Below are positions 32,501 to 44,664 of a DNA stretch of 64,000 nt, in pieces (positions within the stretch are counted from its first letter, which is position 1; each line of letters starts with the position of its first letter). The position numbers and the translations under genes were made by a program. The DNA comes from Alopecurus myosuroides (lineage: Eukaryota > Streptophyta > Magnoliopsida > Poales > Poaceae). The notes below the pieces were generated by a model. It was not told the DNA's origin, ran no database searches, and saw only the letters and a list, made by a program, of their open reading frames with translations. The DNA lies in contig CM054062.1 in assembly GCA_028641055.1 (NCBI GenBank), forward strand, positions 19,649,639-19,713,638. Reading direction: 5' to 3'.

Positions 32501-34103
32501 GTCAAGGTGATTGTCCTTGCAAAGAGGAGAGGACGATGGGCGATTGTCATTGCGGAGAGGAGAGGGCGACATGGCTTTTCGGAAGATTTCGACCCACCGC
32601 CACCGATTTTGACGCCTGCTCAGAGAGGGTTGGCTCTAAAGCCACGATTGAAGCTAGCTTCGCCGCCTTTGTATGGTGAGTTCCGCCCCGCTTTCCCCCC
32701 TCTCTCTCCCCCCTATAAGAAGCGGATAGGCATTGTGAGCGCTAGTTATGTTTTGCTGCAATTTATGGAGCATGGCATGTTGTTGAGGGTTTGCTAGGGT
32801 TTTAGATGTTGTGAGGTTGGGTCATGTTTTGGTAGGGTTTCCGCTGCCATTCCGAAGTATAAATCATCGCAATCCAGTTATAGTAACATGCATGCTCTAC
32901 TAATGGGGGGCAGTGGTCATTGTAGTGCTCTATGTACTAAATTGATCTAAACTCTGCCTTCATCTGAATATTGTGCTGTGTTGTGTGGTTTAATTTTGCT
33001 AAAATTTTCAATTTTATGAATATTTTGCAATGTTGTGAGGTGTATTAAGTGTGTTCTAGTGCTTGAATGGTTCAAAATGCATGATTTATGCTATTTAATG
33101 CAAGCAAAATATCATGTTTGACCTCAGTTATTTAGAAAAAAATGCAAGCTTTAAGCTATGTTGTGCATGATAAAAATGCAAGCTTTAAGATCTGTTATGT
33201 ATGAAAATATGCAAGCTTTAGACAATGTGTTGAATGTCCTATATTGTTGAAGCATGCAATAATATATTAATGTTGTAATCATTATTTGAATTTAGCACTA
33301 TCGTAATCATTATCAAAATTTAGTCATGTTGTAATCATTTTCTAAATTTAGTCATTATTGAATCTTGTTTGTTCTTTGATGTAGGTAAACGTAGTAATCA
33401 TTTCTCTGTGATTGTTTATAATTGTAGTTGTTTTTTTGGACTAACAAATATAGGGAGTACAATGGAGGTTCAAGTGTCTGGTTTGATTACTATGACAGAG
33501 ACAATTGGACACCATCTGCCATAGAGAGTTTGATTGAGGACCTTGGGTATGAATGTGAGGGGAGGATCGGGGTTTATTGGTGTGTTCCTAGACTCACAAT
33601 ATATAAGAATGGCCTTAGAGAGATAAATAAAAGGGATAACACATGATAGAGAAAATTTTGCCACATGTTACGAATAGCAACCATTTTCGGGAGTTGTTTT
33701 TTATCACGATAAGAGCATCAAATCATCTGTTTCACCTGTTGTTATTCACTCTGATGATGAAGAGCTGCCATTAATTAAATGGAGTGGTCCATTGAAGATT
33801 GACTTTAATGATGTGGTTAACTTTCCTGTAGTTGTACTGCCTGAACTTATTAGTTTTGTGAGGCACCTCCAAGTAGTACCAGCAGTCTCAAATGAACAAG
33901 CAATGCAGCAAAGAGATGTAGAAGAAATGGGAGTGGAGCATGAGGAAGATTAAACATTTTCAGAGAGCTACCTGGATAGTGAAGCAGAATAAGAATACCA
34001 CCATCACCACTTCAACCACGAGAGATCCCCCTAATCATGGTTTTAGACGCCGATAGAGCCGCAAGAGCTTTAAACATGGATGAAGTGGATTCAAATGGGC
34101 AAG
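32501..34103 (+). mobile_element. Mutator-like (MULE) coding fragment
   Basis: Holds a leader with CCCTATAAGAAG near 32710, an apparent intron, and the start of a MULE-type gene (see 33428-33953). It is cut at 34103 by an LTR, and no terminal inverted repeat was found on the left. Confidence 0.5.
33428..33953 (+). pseudogene. PB1-like N-terminal domain of a Mutator-type transposase gene
   Basis: A first frame (33428-33646) carries YNGGSSVWFDYYDRDNW, LIEDLGY and YKNGLREI, the glycine pair, aspartate and LGY spacing of the PB1-like domain that opens many plant MuDR-type proteins. After a frame change a second stretch (33718-33953) reads SDDEELPLIKWSG and ends in an acidic tail before a TAA. 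The zinc-binding, MULE transposase and SWIM domains that normally follow are missing because an LTR was inserted at 34104. The single frameshift and truncation make it non-functional. Confidence 0.55.
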
Positions 34104-34470
34104 TCATACTTCCCAAACGTATCTACTTTTTCAATCATTTTCCTTGCTATTTTCCCTCTAATTTGCATGATTTGGATCAAACTAACACGGGCTAACGTTG
34201 TTTTTAGCAGAATTACCCTTGGTGTCTATTTTTGTGCAGAAATCAACTTTCCCGAAAATTCCCAAAAATTCACGAAAATTATTTTCCGCCGAAAGACTCC
34301 CGGAGCCCGAGGACGGCTGGAGGGGGTCCTGGGGCCACCAGGTGGGCACTAGGCGCGCCCCCTAGGCCGCGCCTACACTTCACCTAGGGGCCTATAGGGC
34401 CACTCCCGGGTCACCCCTTTGGCATATAGGTGACTTCGTACCCTAAACGGAGAACACCCGAAGGATTTTT
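34104..34470 (+). repeat. Left part of an LTR split by a LINE
   Basis: Begins TCATACTTCCCAAACGTATC, an altered TGATACGTCC-type LTR start. It continues to the LINE target site CACCCGAAGGATTTTT and resumes at 41890. The start has lost its canonical TG. Confidence 0.6.
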
Positions 34471-34562
34471 TTTGAAGAAAAGGACTGCAGGGGAGAACCC
34501 GCACAATTATTTATTTAAGAGCATAGGGGACAAGAATTTACCATATGTAAAGTTTCAAAGTA

Positions 34563-37500
34563 TCAAGGTAGACTAATCAACCAATTATTTAGAGTTACAA
34601 CCACATATTCTTTTAACCTATGCTTAAGCAAGGTTAAATCCGGAACAAAACCAGCTTTGCAAGCACCGAAAGAGGGTCTGAGATACTTGAAAATCCATCC
34701 ATTTTGCTGCTTCCAAATGTTCCAGGATGTAAGGATAACAACTTCAGAAAACAAAGGACCCAAAAAACCCTTGTTTGCCTTGATGAGACTATTACCCAAA
34801 GAGTGACCTTCCCAAGAAATTTGAAGATAATTCCAAATACGAGTGCTGAAATTGCAGGTGAAAAATAAATGGAATCTATCCTCTAGAGTATGGGTAGGGC
34901 ATAAAGAACAGTTATTATCATCAGTTACTTTCCAATGTATTCTCATCATCATGTCCTTGGTGTTCAGTCTGTCATGTAATAACAGCCATGCAAATACCTT
35001 GTGCTTTGACATGCATTTTGATTTCCATATCCAAATGGAAGGTGTATGGTTAGGAGTAGCTGCAAAATGTTGAGAATAGAAAGCTCTGGGGTGAAATTCT
35101 CCCTTTTGGTTGAGATGACAAAACCATTTATCTGGCCCATTTCCAAGGGAGAAGTCAGACAGTAAAGATTGCATATCATTATATTCCTGGAAAGCCTCAA
35201 CTGATAGAGGTAGATGAAACCCATTAGCATAATCAGATATACTCAAAAAATCCTTAACAGATATGAATTTATCCTTGGCAAAGGAGAAAAGTCAAGGGAA
35301 CTGATGAGACAAAGGGGATCCATGCCATAAGTCTTCCCAAAAAAGGATTGTAATTCCAGAAATAGCTTGACATTTGGTGATTTCTCTCCAACTATCAATT
35401 AGATTGTGAACTGCCCTCCACCAAAAAGAACCACTTGTTACCACAGCATGTGGGACAACGTGATGATATTATGAGTCTCTGATAAGGTTCACCCAAGGTA
35501 TATCCATGTTGTTATAGAATTTGTCCAGCTGCTTCAGCAATAAAGCTCTGTTTTGGAAATGTAGGTTGATGATGCCTAAACCTCCCTTATTGTTTGGCTG
35601 ACACATGATGTCCCAAGAAGCCAGGGAAATAACTCTTTGCTTGTTCTTATCTTTTATCCAAAGGCATCTCCTCCGTGCCTTACCAATGACATCAATCACT
35701 CCTTTAGGAATTACCAGAGAGCTCATATAATATGTGGGGAGAGAAGAAAGAACTGAGTTAACAAGGACCAAGCTGTCCCCATAGGAAAGAAAAGAAACTA
35801 TAGCAGATAGTCTTCTTTCAACCCTGTCAATTAGAGGAGAAAAATACTTAATTGTAGATTTAGTTGTACCCATGGGTAAACCCAAATAAGAGAAAGGCAT
35901 GGAAGCAATCTGACACTCCATTATATTTGCAAGTGTAACTGCATCATCAGTAGATAGGTTTATTGGGATCATAGAAGATTTGTTGTACTTCACCTTAAGA
36001 CCAGTGAACTTGGCATATTGATCCAATAAACCTTTAAAAATTCTCAATTGATCAGACTCAGCAGGCAGAATAATCAAGGTATCATCTGCATATTGCACTA
36101 TTTGATAATATCCACCAATAGGTAGGGGGATAAAGTACCCTCAGAAAGAGCGAGGTTGACAATACTCTGCAACAAATCTCCTCCCAACACATACAGAAGA
36201 GGAGAGAGGGGATCCCCTTGCCTAGACCCTCTTTTTCAAATAAATGGCCTGCCAGGTAAACCATTGAGCAAGACTGAGAAGGAACCAGAAGATAAAATCT
36301 CCTTGACCCATGTAATAAACATTGGTGGGAAACCCTTATGGACAAGAATTTGGATAATTGCCTCATGTTCAATGGTGTCAAAAGCTTATTCAAAATCAAT
36401 CTTGAACAATACCACCTTTCTCTTCGAATGTTTACATTGGTGAATATACTCAAAACACCATGCTAAACAATCTTGGATAGTTATGTCCTTTATGAACCCA
36501 TATTGATTCTCATGAATGCATGAAGTGATGATATTTTGAACCCTGTTAGCAATAATCTTTGTCAAGAATTTCAAACAAGTGTTGGTCAAGGAATTTGGTC
36601 TGAAATCATTGACATGAACCGGACTGGATTTTTTAGGCACCAAAGTGATGAAAGAACCATTTATGTTTTCCAGGGGAGCATGCCCAGAAGAAAACTCATG
36701 ACAAAGTTTAGTGAAATCCACTTTCACTATGTCCCAGCAATGCTTAACAGAAAGGCCAGTGAACCCATCAGGGCCAGGTGCTTTGTTAGTTTTAAGGTGT
36801 TTGACCACATCCTCTATCTCCTGTGTGGTAAAAGGAAGCCCAATATCATGTAAACCATCCACATGATGCACTACGGATGTTAAATCCAAATATGTACAGA
36901 TATTCTGAGAAATACCCATCCTTTGTTTGAAACATTGAAAAAAAGCAGAGGCTTTTACATCATGGGTTACCAACAGATTTCCCTGAGTATCGGTAATAGA
37001 AGAAATAACATTATGACTATATCTCTCAGTCGCCCTAGCATGGAAATACTTGGTGTTTTCCCCATGAAGTTTGACCCACCTAATTGTGCACCTCTGTTTC
37101 CAATAATCTCACACAGTGATAAGTAGTTTCATGTGATGAGCCTTGACCACATTCCTGAAGTTGAATTCTGGTATACTCAATCTCTCATCCTCTAACTGAT
37201 CAGGGAACAAAATCACATGGTTACATCTGTCAATAAGGAGCTTGATATGTGACAAAGATTCCCCCATTTCTTAAGAGCCCGTGTGACATTTTTAAATTTA
37301 GAGGTAATAATTCCAGCAATAGATCTTCCTCTAACTGGTATATTCTAGGCCTTTTAAACAATGTCCAAGAAACCAGGCTGCTTGACCCAATAATTCTCAA
37401 ATCTGAAGATTTTAGCTTTTGGAATTTTAGTGGAGATTCTGACCACCAAAGGAATGTGATCAGAGGTAGGCTTTGCAAGAGGGTAAACTCCGAATGGCAC

Positions 37501-38611
37501 CCACCGGGTTCGGGGCCGGGTCGATGCCCCCCATACCCGCCCCATTTAACTTGTCGGGTCTCATTTCTTACCAGACCCACGACCCGGCCGGGTTCGGAGC
37601 CCCACCGGGTACCCATTTAAGGAGCGACACCGACACATGTGGGGAATAAAACAATGGAATATTGCTATGAGGTTGGTGGAAATAGACACGTGTGTACGTG
37701 TGTTATCTCCGGGACTCCAGATTCCAACGCGTCCATGTCATGTGTGACGTTTTTGGTTCATAACTCGTGGACGTTTGGTTAGGCATAGGATTATTAGGGA
37801 TATGGTTAGGACTTAGAGCGGGTCTGCGGGTATGCGGGTTTGCCACCCCCATATCCGCCCCATTAGACCTGGTGGGTCTAACATTTTACCAAACCCTCCC
37901 CATTTGAGGTGGGTACCTGTCGGGTTTGCGGGTTTCGGCGCCCCATTGCCATCCGTAGGGTAAACTACAGTATTGGGATAGAATAAAGTCCAAGCATTGG
38001 AAGTAAAGAACCAGTCCAAATTCTCCAAAAGAGGAGAATCTTGCATGTTGGACCAAGTGAAATCCCTACCCTTGATTGGAATTTTCTGTATCCCAAGATG
38101 GCTGATAATATCATTGAATAAGAAAATATCATTCATGTTTGCACCAGGCTTATTCCTATTTTCAACTGTTCTGATGAAGCTGAAATCTCCAAGAATTAGC
38201 CAGTTCTCAGAAGATGGGATTGTTAAATTGTAAAGCTGGAAACAAAATTGTCCCTTTTAATGCCAGCACAAGGTCCATAAACATTAACCAAATGCCATAA
38301 TTTTAATTTATGAACAGAATTGAAATCAATCCTAATAGCGGATCTATGAATTTAATTAATTTTCCAAAGAATATAGTTGAATTCCATAAGACAATAAGGC
38401 CACCAGAGGCTCCAATGGAAGGAGAGAAAATAAACTAGTCATATCTTTTAGGAGCAAAACTTCTAATAAAAGAGAGTTCAAAATTCTCACATTTAGTTTC
38501 TTGCAGACAAATGATTATAGCATTGCTATCATTAATTTTATCATAAACTGCAATTCTCTTATTTTTATCATTAAGGCCACTCACATTCCAACCAAACACC
38601 AACCAATCCAT
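34563..38611 (-). pseudogene. LINE ORF2: endonuclease, reverse transcriptase, zf-RVT
   Basis: On the minus strand the start at 38611 reads MDWLVFGWNVSGLND and IICLQETK, the first motifs of an APE-type endonuclease. GRDFTWSNMQ and LDWFF near 38030 belong to the same domain. The reverse transcriptase follows with NKAPGPDGF, LVPKKSSP and NDFRPNSL (36400-36880), and YADD at about 36090 is the catalytic box. LGLPMG and KGGLGI come after it, then a C-terminal zf-RVT region with WKVTDDNNCSLC and HLFFTC (34800-34920). Several stops and frame changes plus a 467-bp MITE interrupt it. Order and motifs are those of plant L1 elements; length (about 1,190 codons without the MITE) is normal. Confidence 0.85.
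37490..37956. mobile_element. Mutator-type MITE inside the LINE
   Basis: 467 bp flanked by the 10-bp duplication AGGGTAAACT (37480-37489 and 37957-37966). The ends are loosely inverted (CCGAATGGC... against ACGGATGGC...), and the interior repeats GGGTACCC/GGGGCGGGTATGGG-like text in both orientations. A 10-bp duplication fits Mutator-like elements better than hAT (8 bp). No coding capacity. Confidence 0.75.
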
Positions 38612-38847
38612 ATAATTAGATGTTGATTATCCATTAAAACCACCATAAGAATCCACAGACTTGTGCTCCAGATAAGCAAGCACAATCAACAAAAGCACCC
38701 AAATGAAGCCAGTGCATACATAATTGTTCCACAAAAAGAAACCCATATAAAAGAGTGGCAATACCAACACAAAATGACCACAAGTCATAAATAAAAATAG
38801 GAAAAAGATAAAAGGCCACAAAGGCCTGCAAAATAACTTGATGGGCC

Positions 38848-41814
38848 TTATTCCTCATCTGAAGTTGAGGTCTCTTTGGCAGTAGGAGTGGCTCTAAGCT
38901 TGTCCTCTGAGAGTTCAGCATCATCAATTTCCAACAGACGGCCCACCTTCTGTAAGTCTGCAATGGAAGTGGACTGGCCATCAGTGGCAAATTTGGAAGA
39001 TCTGGGCTTCTTCTTGGGCTCTGGTGTGTCCACCATAGGCACGAATTTGAAACCACCATTGCGAACTGCACTCCTGGTGGACCTTCTTGCTTCAAAATTG
39101 ACAAGCATCTTGGCCTTAGTCCTAGACCTCTTCCTAGTCTTCTGTGAAGCAGAGAAATAAAATTGTTCCCTCTCATTGATCTCAAAGGAATCTGAGATAA
39201 GTTTTCCTTGAGATACAGATAATACCAATTTATGGAAACAATCCAGTTGCATGGCATCAGGGAGAGACCTTGGAATCATGTGATAAGGCAGGACATGCAT
39301 TCTGTCAGCAAAACAACTGGTTCAGGCAATAATTGGGTCAGGAAGAAGAACTCTGAAAATATGAATGTTTTGTTGAGCAGGTTCAATTGCATCCTCCTAA
39401 ACAACAGCCAATTGGTTGTTGCCCCCTTGTTCCTCAAGATCTTCCACATGAACTGGCCCAGCCTGCTACAGATTATCTGAAGCAACAGAACCACCAGATA
39501 GCTGTATGGTGATAGAAGACTGCTGCTCATTATCCTGTAGCTGGTGGGCATTGTCTCCCGCAGCTTCATCAGCCCAGTTGCCCCATCCTGGCAGTTCTGG
39601 TTCATCATTGGCAGGATGCCAATCATTATCATTAACATTAAGGACAGGTCCTTGTCCTGGCAGTGGATGGGGGTTGCCATCTAGTGGCTCCAGATTTTCA
39701 TCTCCAGGGAGCACATCAGCTTGTTCACTGTTTAAAATGAAAACAGGGACAGTCCATGAAAAACCACCCCACCATGCCTCTGTGGTTCTCTGATAACAAT
39801 GGAGCGAGGGATGTCCAGTGCACCTCCATAAGCACACTTAATCAGGGTCCTTGACGGTGATGGGTCATCACGCAACCAGGTACGCATCTTCCCAAACATT
39901 CCGATAGTCTCATGGAGAAACTCATCATTGAGGTAATCCATGTGCAGGTTCAGTAACATGATCCAACCCACACGTGTGTAAGTGGTCGCCCTAAAGTTCT
40001 CTCCCTCATCATGCCTAGCAAATGATAACAGTCCGCCATTGCCAAAGGGAACATGGGGATAGCTACTAGCATCTCTCTGGTCAAATAATCTGCCATGCGT
40101 ACCAGACCAATGCCTACAACACATTCCGCGAAACTAGCCACATCCCACTGATGGGCTTGCCCAATATGCTACACAAGTTGATCAAGCTGCAGGATTCTCC
40201 AGTTCTCATGTTGCCGAAGATGGACTATTGAGGCCATGATGTAGAGCGTGGACGGCCGCTCCTCCACACCCCAAGGTTCGTCCACCTGCATGCCAGCATG
40301 AAGGAACCTATTCGGCTCTACAGGAAAGTTCGCCATGGAAGCATGAAGTGGGGCAGAGCACGAGGGTTTTCCCATAGGAGCAGAGGATGACGATGGACCA
40401 ATTTGGACACATTGGGGAATAACGACAGGAGTTGAAGTCGAGGCAGACGCTTTGACTACCCAGCGAAAAGTCGATTTAAGCCCAGGACAATTTTTCCTTA
40501 AATGGTCCACACGTGTGCAAGACCAACACCTCTACGAACTCTTACAATCCTTCGTTGCATGCTTTGAGCTCAAGCAACGAGAAAAGTTGTGAACTTTAGC
40601 TGCCATTTCATCAATAATTTTATGAAAATTATCATTAGGATCAAGTGTTGTCTCAATATCAACTGAGGAAGAAGGTACAGTGACACTTGAACCAGGATTA
40701 GTCATGGCAGTAGAGGGAATGGATGATGTATAAGTACCAAACTTAATTGCATGAATTTTTTTCTCCCTCATTGAATGTAGGCTCCGACCTAATAATGACA
40801 CCTTCATGTGTAGAAGATGAATTGAAAACAACAGGGTTAATAGTCCCTTACACATGTGTCATCAATTTCTTGTTAGAAGCAACTGTATCTACTTTATGTC
40901 TGAAACACGGATAGTTTGGCTTAAAATGATTATTCTTTCTAGACTTGACCAAGGTCATTTCCTTATCACAGTTAGAAGACCAGATTTTATTTGTGTCGCC
41001 AATTAGGACCACCCGAGCTCCAGAGATGAAAGAAACATTTAAAATGGAAGCAAGAGAACCATTTTAGTTTAAATATATGAAAACCAATCTGCTAAGATGA
41101 GACTTGGAACGAGAAAACTCGATCACGTAAGAGTTTGACACGAAGTTCTTCGTACAAGCCACCAATCACAGCTTCCAGTGCCAAACCAACCGTATCCACA
41201 TCAAGACGGAAACATGCCCGTGCAAATGATACCACCATGATAAAAGGTTTAAAACCTTCCATTGGATGGACATCCAAATTAAAGAAGTTTCTAACTTCCT
41301 TTGCAAAAGCTTTTCCTTGTGAAAAATCTAGATCTAAAACCCTAGAGGCATGAACCATCATAGAAGATGGATCAATAGGGTTCTTCTCAAAGAGACCAAC
41401 TGGCCCTTTGTCATGATCCACAGTAATAGCAGATCCATTAAGGGATAATTTCCCATTAACCAAAACGATCTGGCCTTGAACCTTGACACGATGGCATGCA
41501 AAGGATAATTCAGATCCAGGATGGACGCATTCACGTACCTTAATGGATCTTTGATCTTGGATGTATCCATTGGCATCGATAAGATAGGTCACATTCGCCT
41601 TGGGGCTTAGAAGGATAAACCCCTCATACAAATGATCCACCTTTTGCGTCAAGATCATAGAGAAAATGCACTTCCAATGCCAGCACGCCCGGGAAAAGAG
41701 ATCAGCCCTAGCCATAGCCATAGCAAGAAAAGGAGGTGGGCAGCGGTGGCGGAGTACACATCGTTGAGAGAGGGCAGGGGGGTGAAAAACCCTAGATCGC
41801 CTTAGAGTCGCCAT
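38848..41814 (-). pseudogene. LINE ORF1 (Gag-like RNA-binding protein)
   Basis: The minus-strand start is near 41814. The first part (to 41092) is a continuous 240-aa stretch with FSRACWHWKCIF and LYEELRVKLL, the N-terminal part of Triticeae LINE ORF1 proteins. Further on, CWSCTRVDHLRKNC near 40520 is a complete C-X2-C-X4-H-X4-C knuckle. A preceding one has lost its first Cys (FSRCLSSKHATKDC). The C-terminal part (39300-38848) is Lys/Glu-rich with KKKPRSSKF and ends at TSTSDEE. Stops and frameshifts split it into at least five pieces. It lies directly upstream of ORF2, as expected. Confidence 0.75.
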
Positions 41815-41889
41815 GGGACTCGCCTAGGGAAGGAGCCGCCATCATTCGGATACCCTAAAGCGTAATGCTCATCACCCGAAGGATTTTTC

Positions 41890-42846
41890 CAAATACGATT
41901 CAGAGCTCCGCCGTCACCCGAAACCCTAGTCCGGGAGACAGAATTCCTGCTCTAACACCCTACGGGGACGGGGATTCGAGGGGGATTGTCATCACCGTAC
42001 CCACACACGCCTCTCCATCAACCCTCCATGATCCCCCTTCGTTGTGTGAGTAATTCCCTGATGTAGACAGAGGGTATGGTAGGGATTGGATGTGATTGAT
42101 CATGTAATAACATATGATATTGATAGGGCGTAATGCCTAGTATCCACTATAGTCGTTATTTATCATTGGTGCAACTTGGAGTGCTTAATTCTTGTCACTA
42201 GGGCCTGAGTTCCATGATATCATATCTGAACATGTTATTTTTTTCATGAATATAATTGTTGTTTTGGATCGTATCTACGAGTTGTATGCACCTATTATTG
42301 TCCAGAACCCGAAACCCCAAAGGTGACAACTTGGGATATTAAAGGGGATGGATTTTAGTCTGAGGATTATATGTATCCATTGAGTGTTAATGATTTGATC
42401 CGGTACTTGGTGAAACAAGTACCTTAACTGCCATTAGTTCCAAATTGACCCAGCTGCAACGGGATGGTTGGACAAAATATGTTGTGCAAGTTCTTATTGG
42501 AAGCACGCACAACTATTACCGGGATACATGCCTATGATTGTTAGTGACTTGGACGCTCTCTTATATATTTGTGCTGAACTATGTTAGTCTATTACATGGT
42601 TGATCTCATTCGTGCAAGACCCTTACACCCATCACTTTGCCTATGGTGTTTTAGCATTGTTGTCCACTCCGTTTACTTTCGTTGTTACTATTGCTACTAT
42701 TATTTTACTACTGCTGCTACTATCACACTACTGCTGCCATCATATCACCGTTATTACTAATAAATGTATCAAGCAAGTTATTTTCTAGGTGCAGCTGAAT
42801 TGACAATTCAGTTATTAAGGCTTATAAGTATTCTTTGGCTCCCCTT
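41890..42846 (+). repeat. Right part of the LTR split by the LINE
   Basis: Continues the LTR from 34470 after the second copy of the target site. It ends in GTATTCTTTGGCTCCCCTT, which in this LTR type is normally followed by about 80 more bases, so it is cut at 42846 where another LTR starts. Confidence 0.6.
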
Positions 42847-43508
42847 TGTCCACACCACCTCCACGGGGGTGTCCGGAGTCGAGGGATAAGCGATCCCACA
42901 CGGCAGTAAGAGCGACCAACGGGCCCGACTGGAGGAGAGGCGGTATCCAGGGGGTGGGTGCATCCACTAGGAACCCACCCAGAACACTGCCATTGGGGCC
43001 CACGGATTCACCGCGTGGGGATCGGCCAGACTGGTCCCAGAGTGACGCGACAACGTGGAAAGCATGTTGGTGAGCCCGTCGACGTTGTCATCCAGTGACA
43101 GTTCGCTAACGCCACCTGTCTCCTATAGTTGGCGCGTGTCCATACACCCGGAGCACATTCAATCAGACATGTGTAGCGTCCCCTTTTAGTATAAAAGGGG
43201 AGAAGAGGAAAAAGGAGAAGAATTACACCCACTCTAGAGAGTGGCCCCGGGAGATCACCCTTGTCCCGGGGTTAACAAGGCCCCCCCCTTTATTCATCAT
43301 GTAAGCACTCATACCAAAATATAATTCCAGAAATGCAGGACGTAGAGACCCATCTCGCGATGGCCTGAACCTGGGTAAAAAGCTTGTGTCCGTGTGTCCC
43401 ATAATCTTGGATCATCATCAAGAAGGAAGGTGGAACATTCCCGTAACCCCACTGCCAAACAAATCAGGGAGCTAGACATTGGTCACTCCTGGTGTCCGTT
43501 TTTCGACA
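42847..43508 (+). repeat. 5' LTR of a deleted Gypsy element
   Basis: TGTCCACACC to TTTTTCGACA, 662 bp, with a strong TATA core (TATAAAAGGGG) at 43190-43200 and a purine-rich leader after it. The internal region that follows begins CGCAAGATCTGGCACCGCC. Confidence 0.65.
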
Positions 43509-44664
43509 CGCAAGATCTGGCACCGCCAGGTAGGGGGGCGCGCGAGGTCTGCTTCCCTGCGACACCAGAGATAATTCTCCCCAGATGCCGCAATGATAGG
43601 GGAAGATGGATCCGGAGCCGAGCCTATGACGGTAGAGGCTTCGCCCGGAGTGCACGGTCCTTTCAAGGCCTTGGCCGCCGCCAGCTCCTTAATAGATTTT
43701 TCGCCTCGGGGGGAACCTCCGCTTACGCAAAGTGGCAGCAGAGGTTGGTCTCCTTGCTGGAAACCGTGAGGTCTCCAGCACCAGGGACACCTGATCTGCG
43801 TGCCTTAGGAGAAGGGTCCGCCAGCCAAGACATTCCGGACCCCAAAGCTGCAGAGCAAGGCGCTGGGCGCTGGCGGGCTCAGCTGTCAGCCCTGAGCCTT
43901 GCACCCCCTGGGGAAGGCAGGCGAACTCCCCCACCTGACGTGACTCCGCCCTAGGTTTGGGATCTTGACTCTGGACTAGGGGCAGGTTCGCGAAAGCGCA
44001 AGTTCCAGGAGGAGCCGCAACTCACGAGGCATGTTCCCCTTGGGGACGGTTCCTATCGCACCGTAACCATCAGAGCATACCTCTCCTTCGGGCAGGAGAG
44101 GGATCTCGTGGGGTTCCTTCGGGAGAACGGTGACATGTTCGCATGGGATCCTACGGACCTCCCAGTAATACCACGCTCCATCATCGAACATCACCTGGCC
44201 ATAAGACCCGACGCTCGGCCAGTTCAGCAGAAAGCGCGCCAGCAGGCACATGACCGTCAAGATTTTATCGTGGAGCAAGTTCGCAAACTGAAGGGAGCGG
44301 AACCCATCCGAGAAGTTCTTCACCCGACGTGGATCGCCAACCCGGTCGTCATCCCGAAGCCGAATAGATCCAAACGGTTGTGCATGGACTTCACATATCT
44401 GAACCGCGCCTTCCCTAAGGAACCATCCCCGCTTCCAAGGATCGCCCAGATTGTGGATTCTGCGGCTGGGTGTGATCTCCTATGCTTCTTGGACGCTTTC
44501 TCTAGATACCACCAGATCAAGATGGCTAAGGGAGATGAGGAGAAGATGGATTTTCTCATGCATGAACGGTGTTTTTGCTTCACCATCATGCCCTTTGGAC
44601 AGAAGAACGACGTAGCTACCTTCTAGCGAGCCATGAGGATCTTCTTGGGGTCCTAGATGGGGCC
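43509..44664 (+). pseudogene. Gypsy element interior: Gag start joined to reverse transcriptase, truncated
   Basis: The first 450 bp carry a low-complexity open frame (to 43954) that would be the Gag start. From about 43960 the sequence is reverse transcriptase: FLRENGDMFAWDPTDLPVIP, VEQVRKLKGAEPIREV, VVIPKPN, CMDFTYLNRAFPKE, LLCFLDAFSRYHQIKM and CFTIMPFG. This is the N-terminal half of a Ty3/Gypsy RT domain; the catalytic YxDD would come next but is absent. Most of Gag and the protease are deleted between the two parts. Stops follow at 44624 and 44654. The element is cut at 44665 by an LTR. Confidence 0.8.

Larger units (their letters stand above)
34471..41873 (-). mobile_element. L1-type LINE, full-length-like but decayed
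   Basis: A 16-bp target duplication CACCCGAAGGATTTTT flanks it (34455-34470 and 41874-41889). The 3' end with a short poly(A), seen as Ts, is on the left. The minus strand carries ORF1 with a CCHC knuckle and ORF2 with endonuclease, reverse transcriptase and a zf-RVT end. About 6.9 kb after removing the MITE at 37490. All frames are broken, so it is inactive. Confidence 0.9.

Noticed and set aside
39506..39793. Plus-strand ORF rich in Ser/Ala within the LINE
   Set aside because: Antisense to LINE ORF1, whose minus-strand reading has the expected family features.
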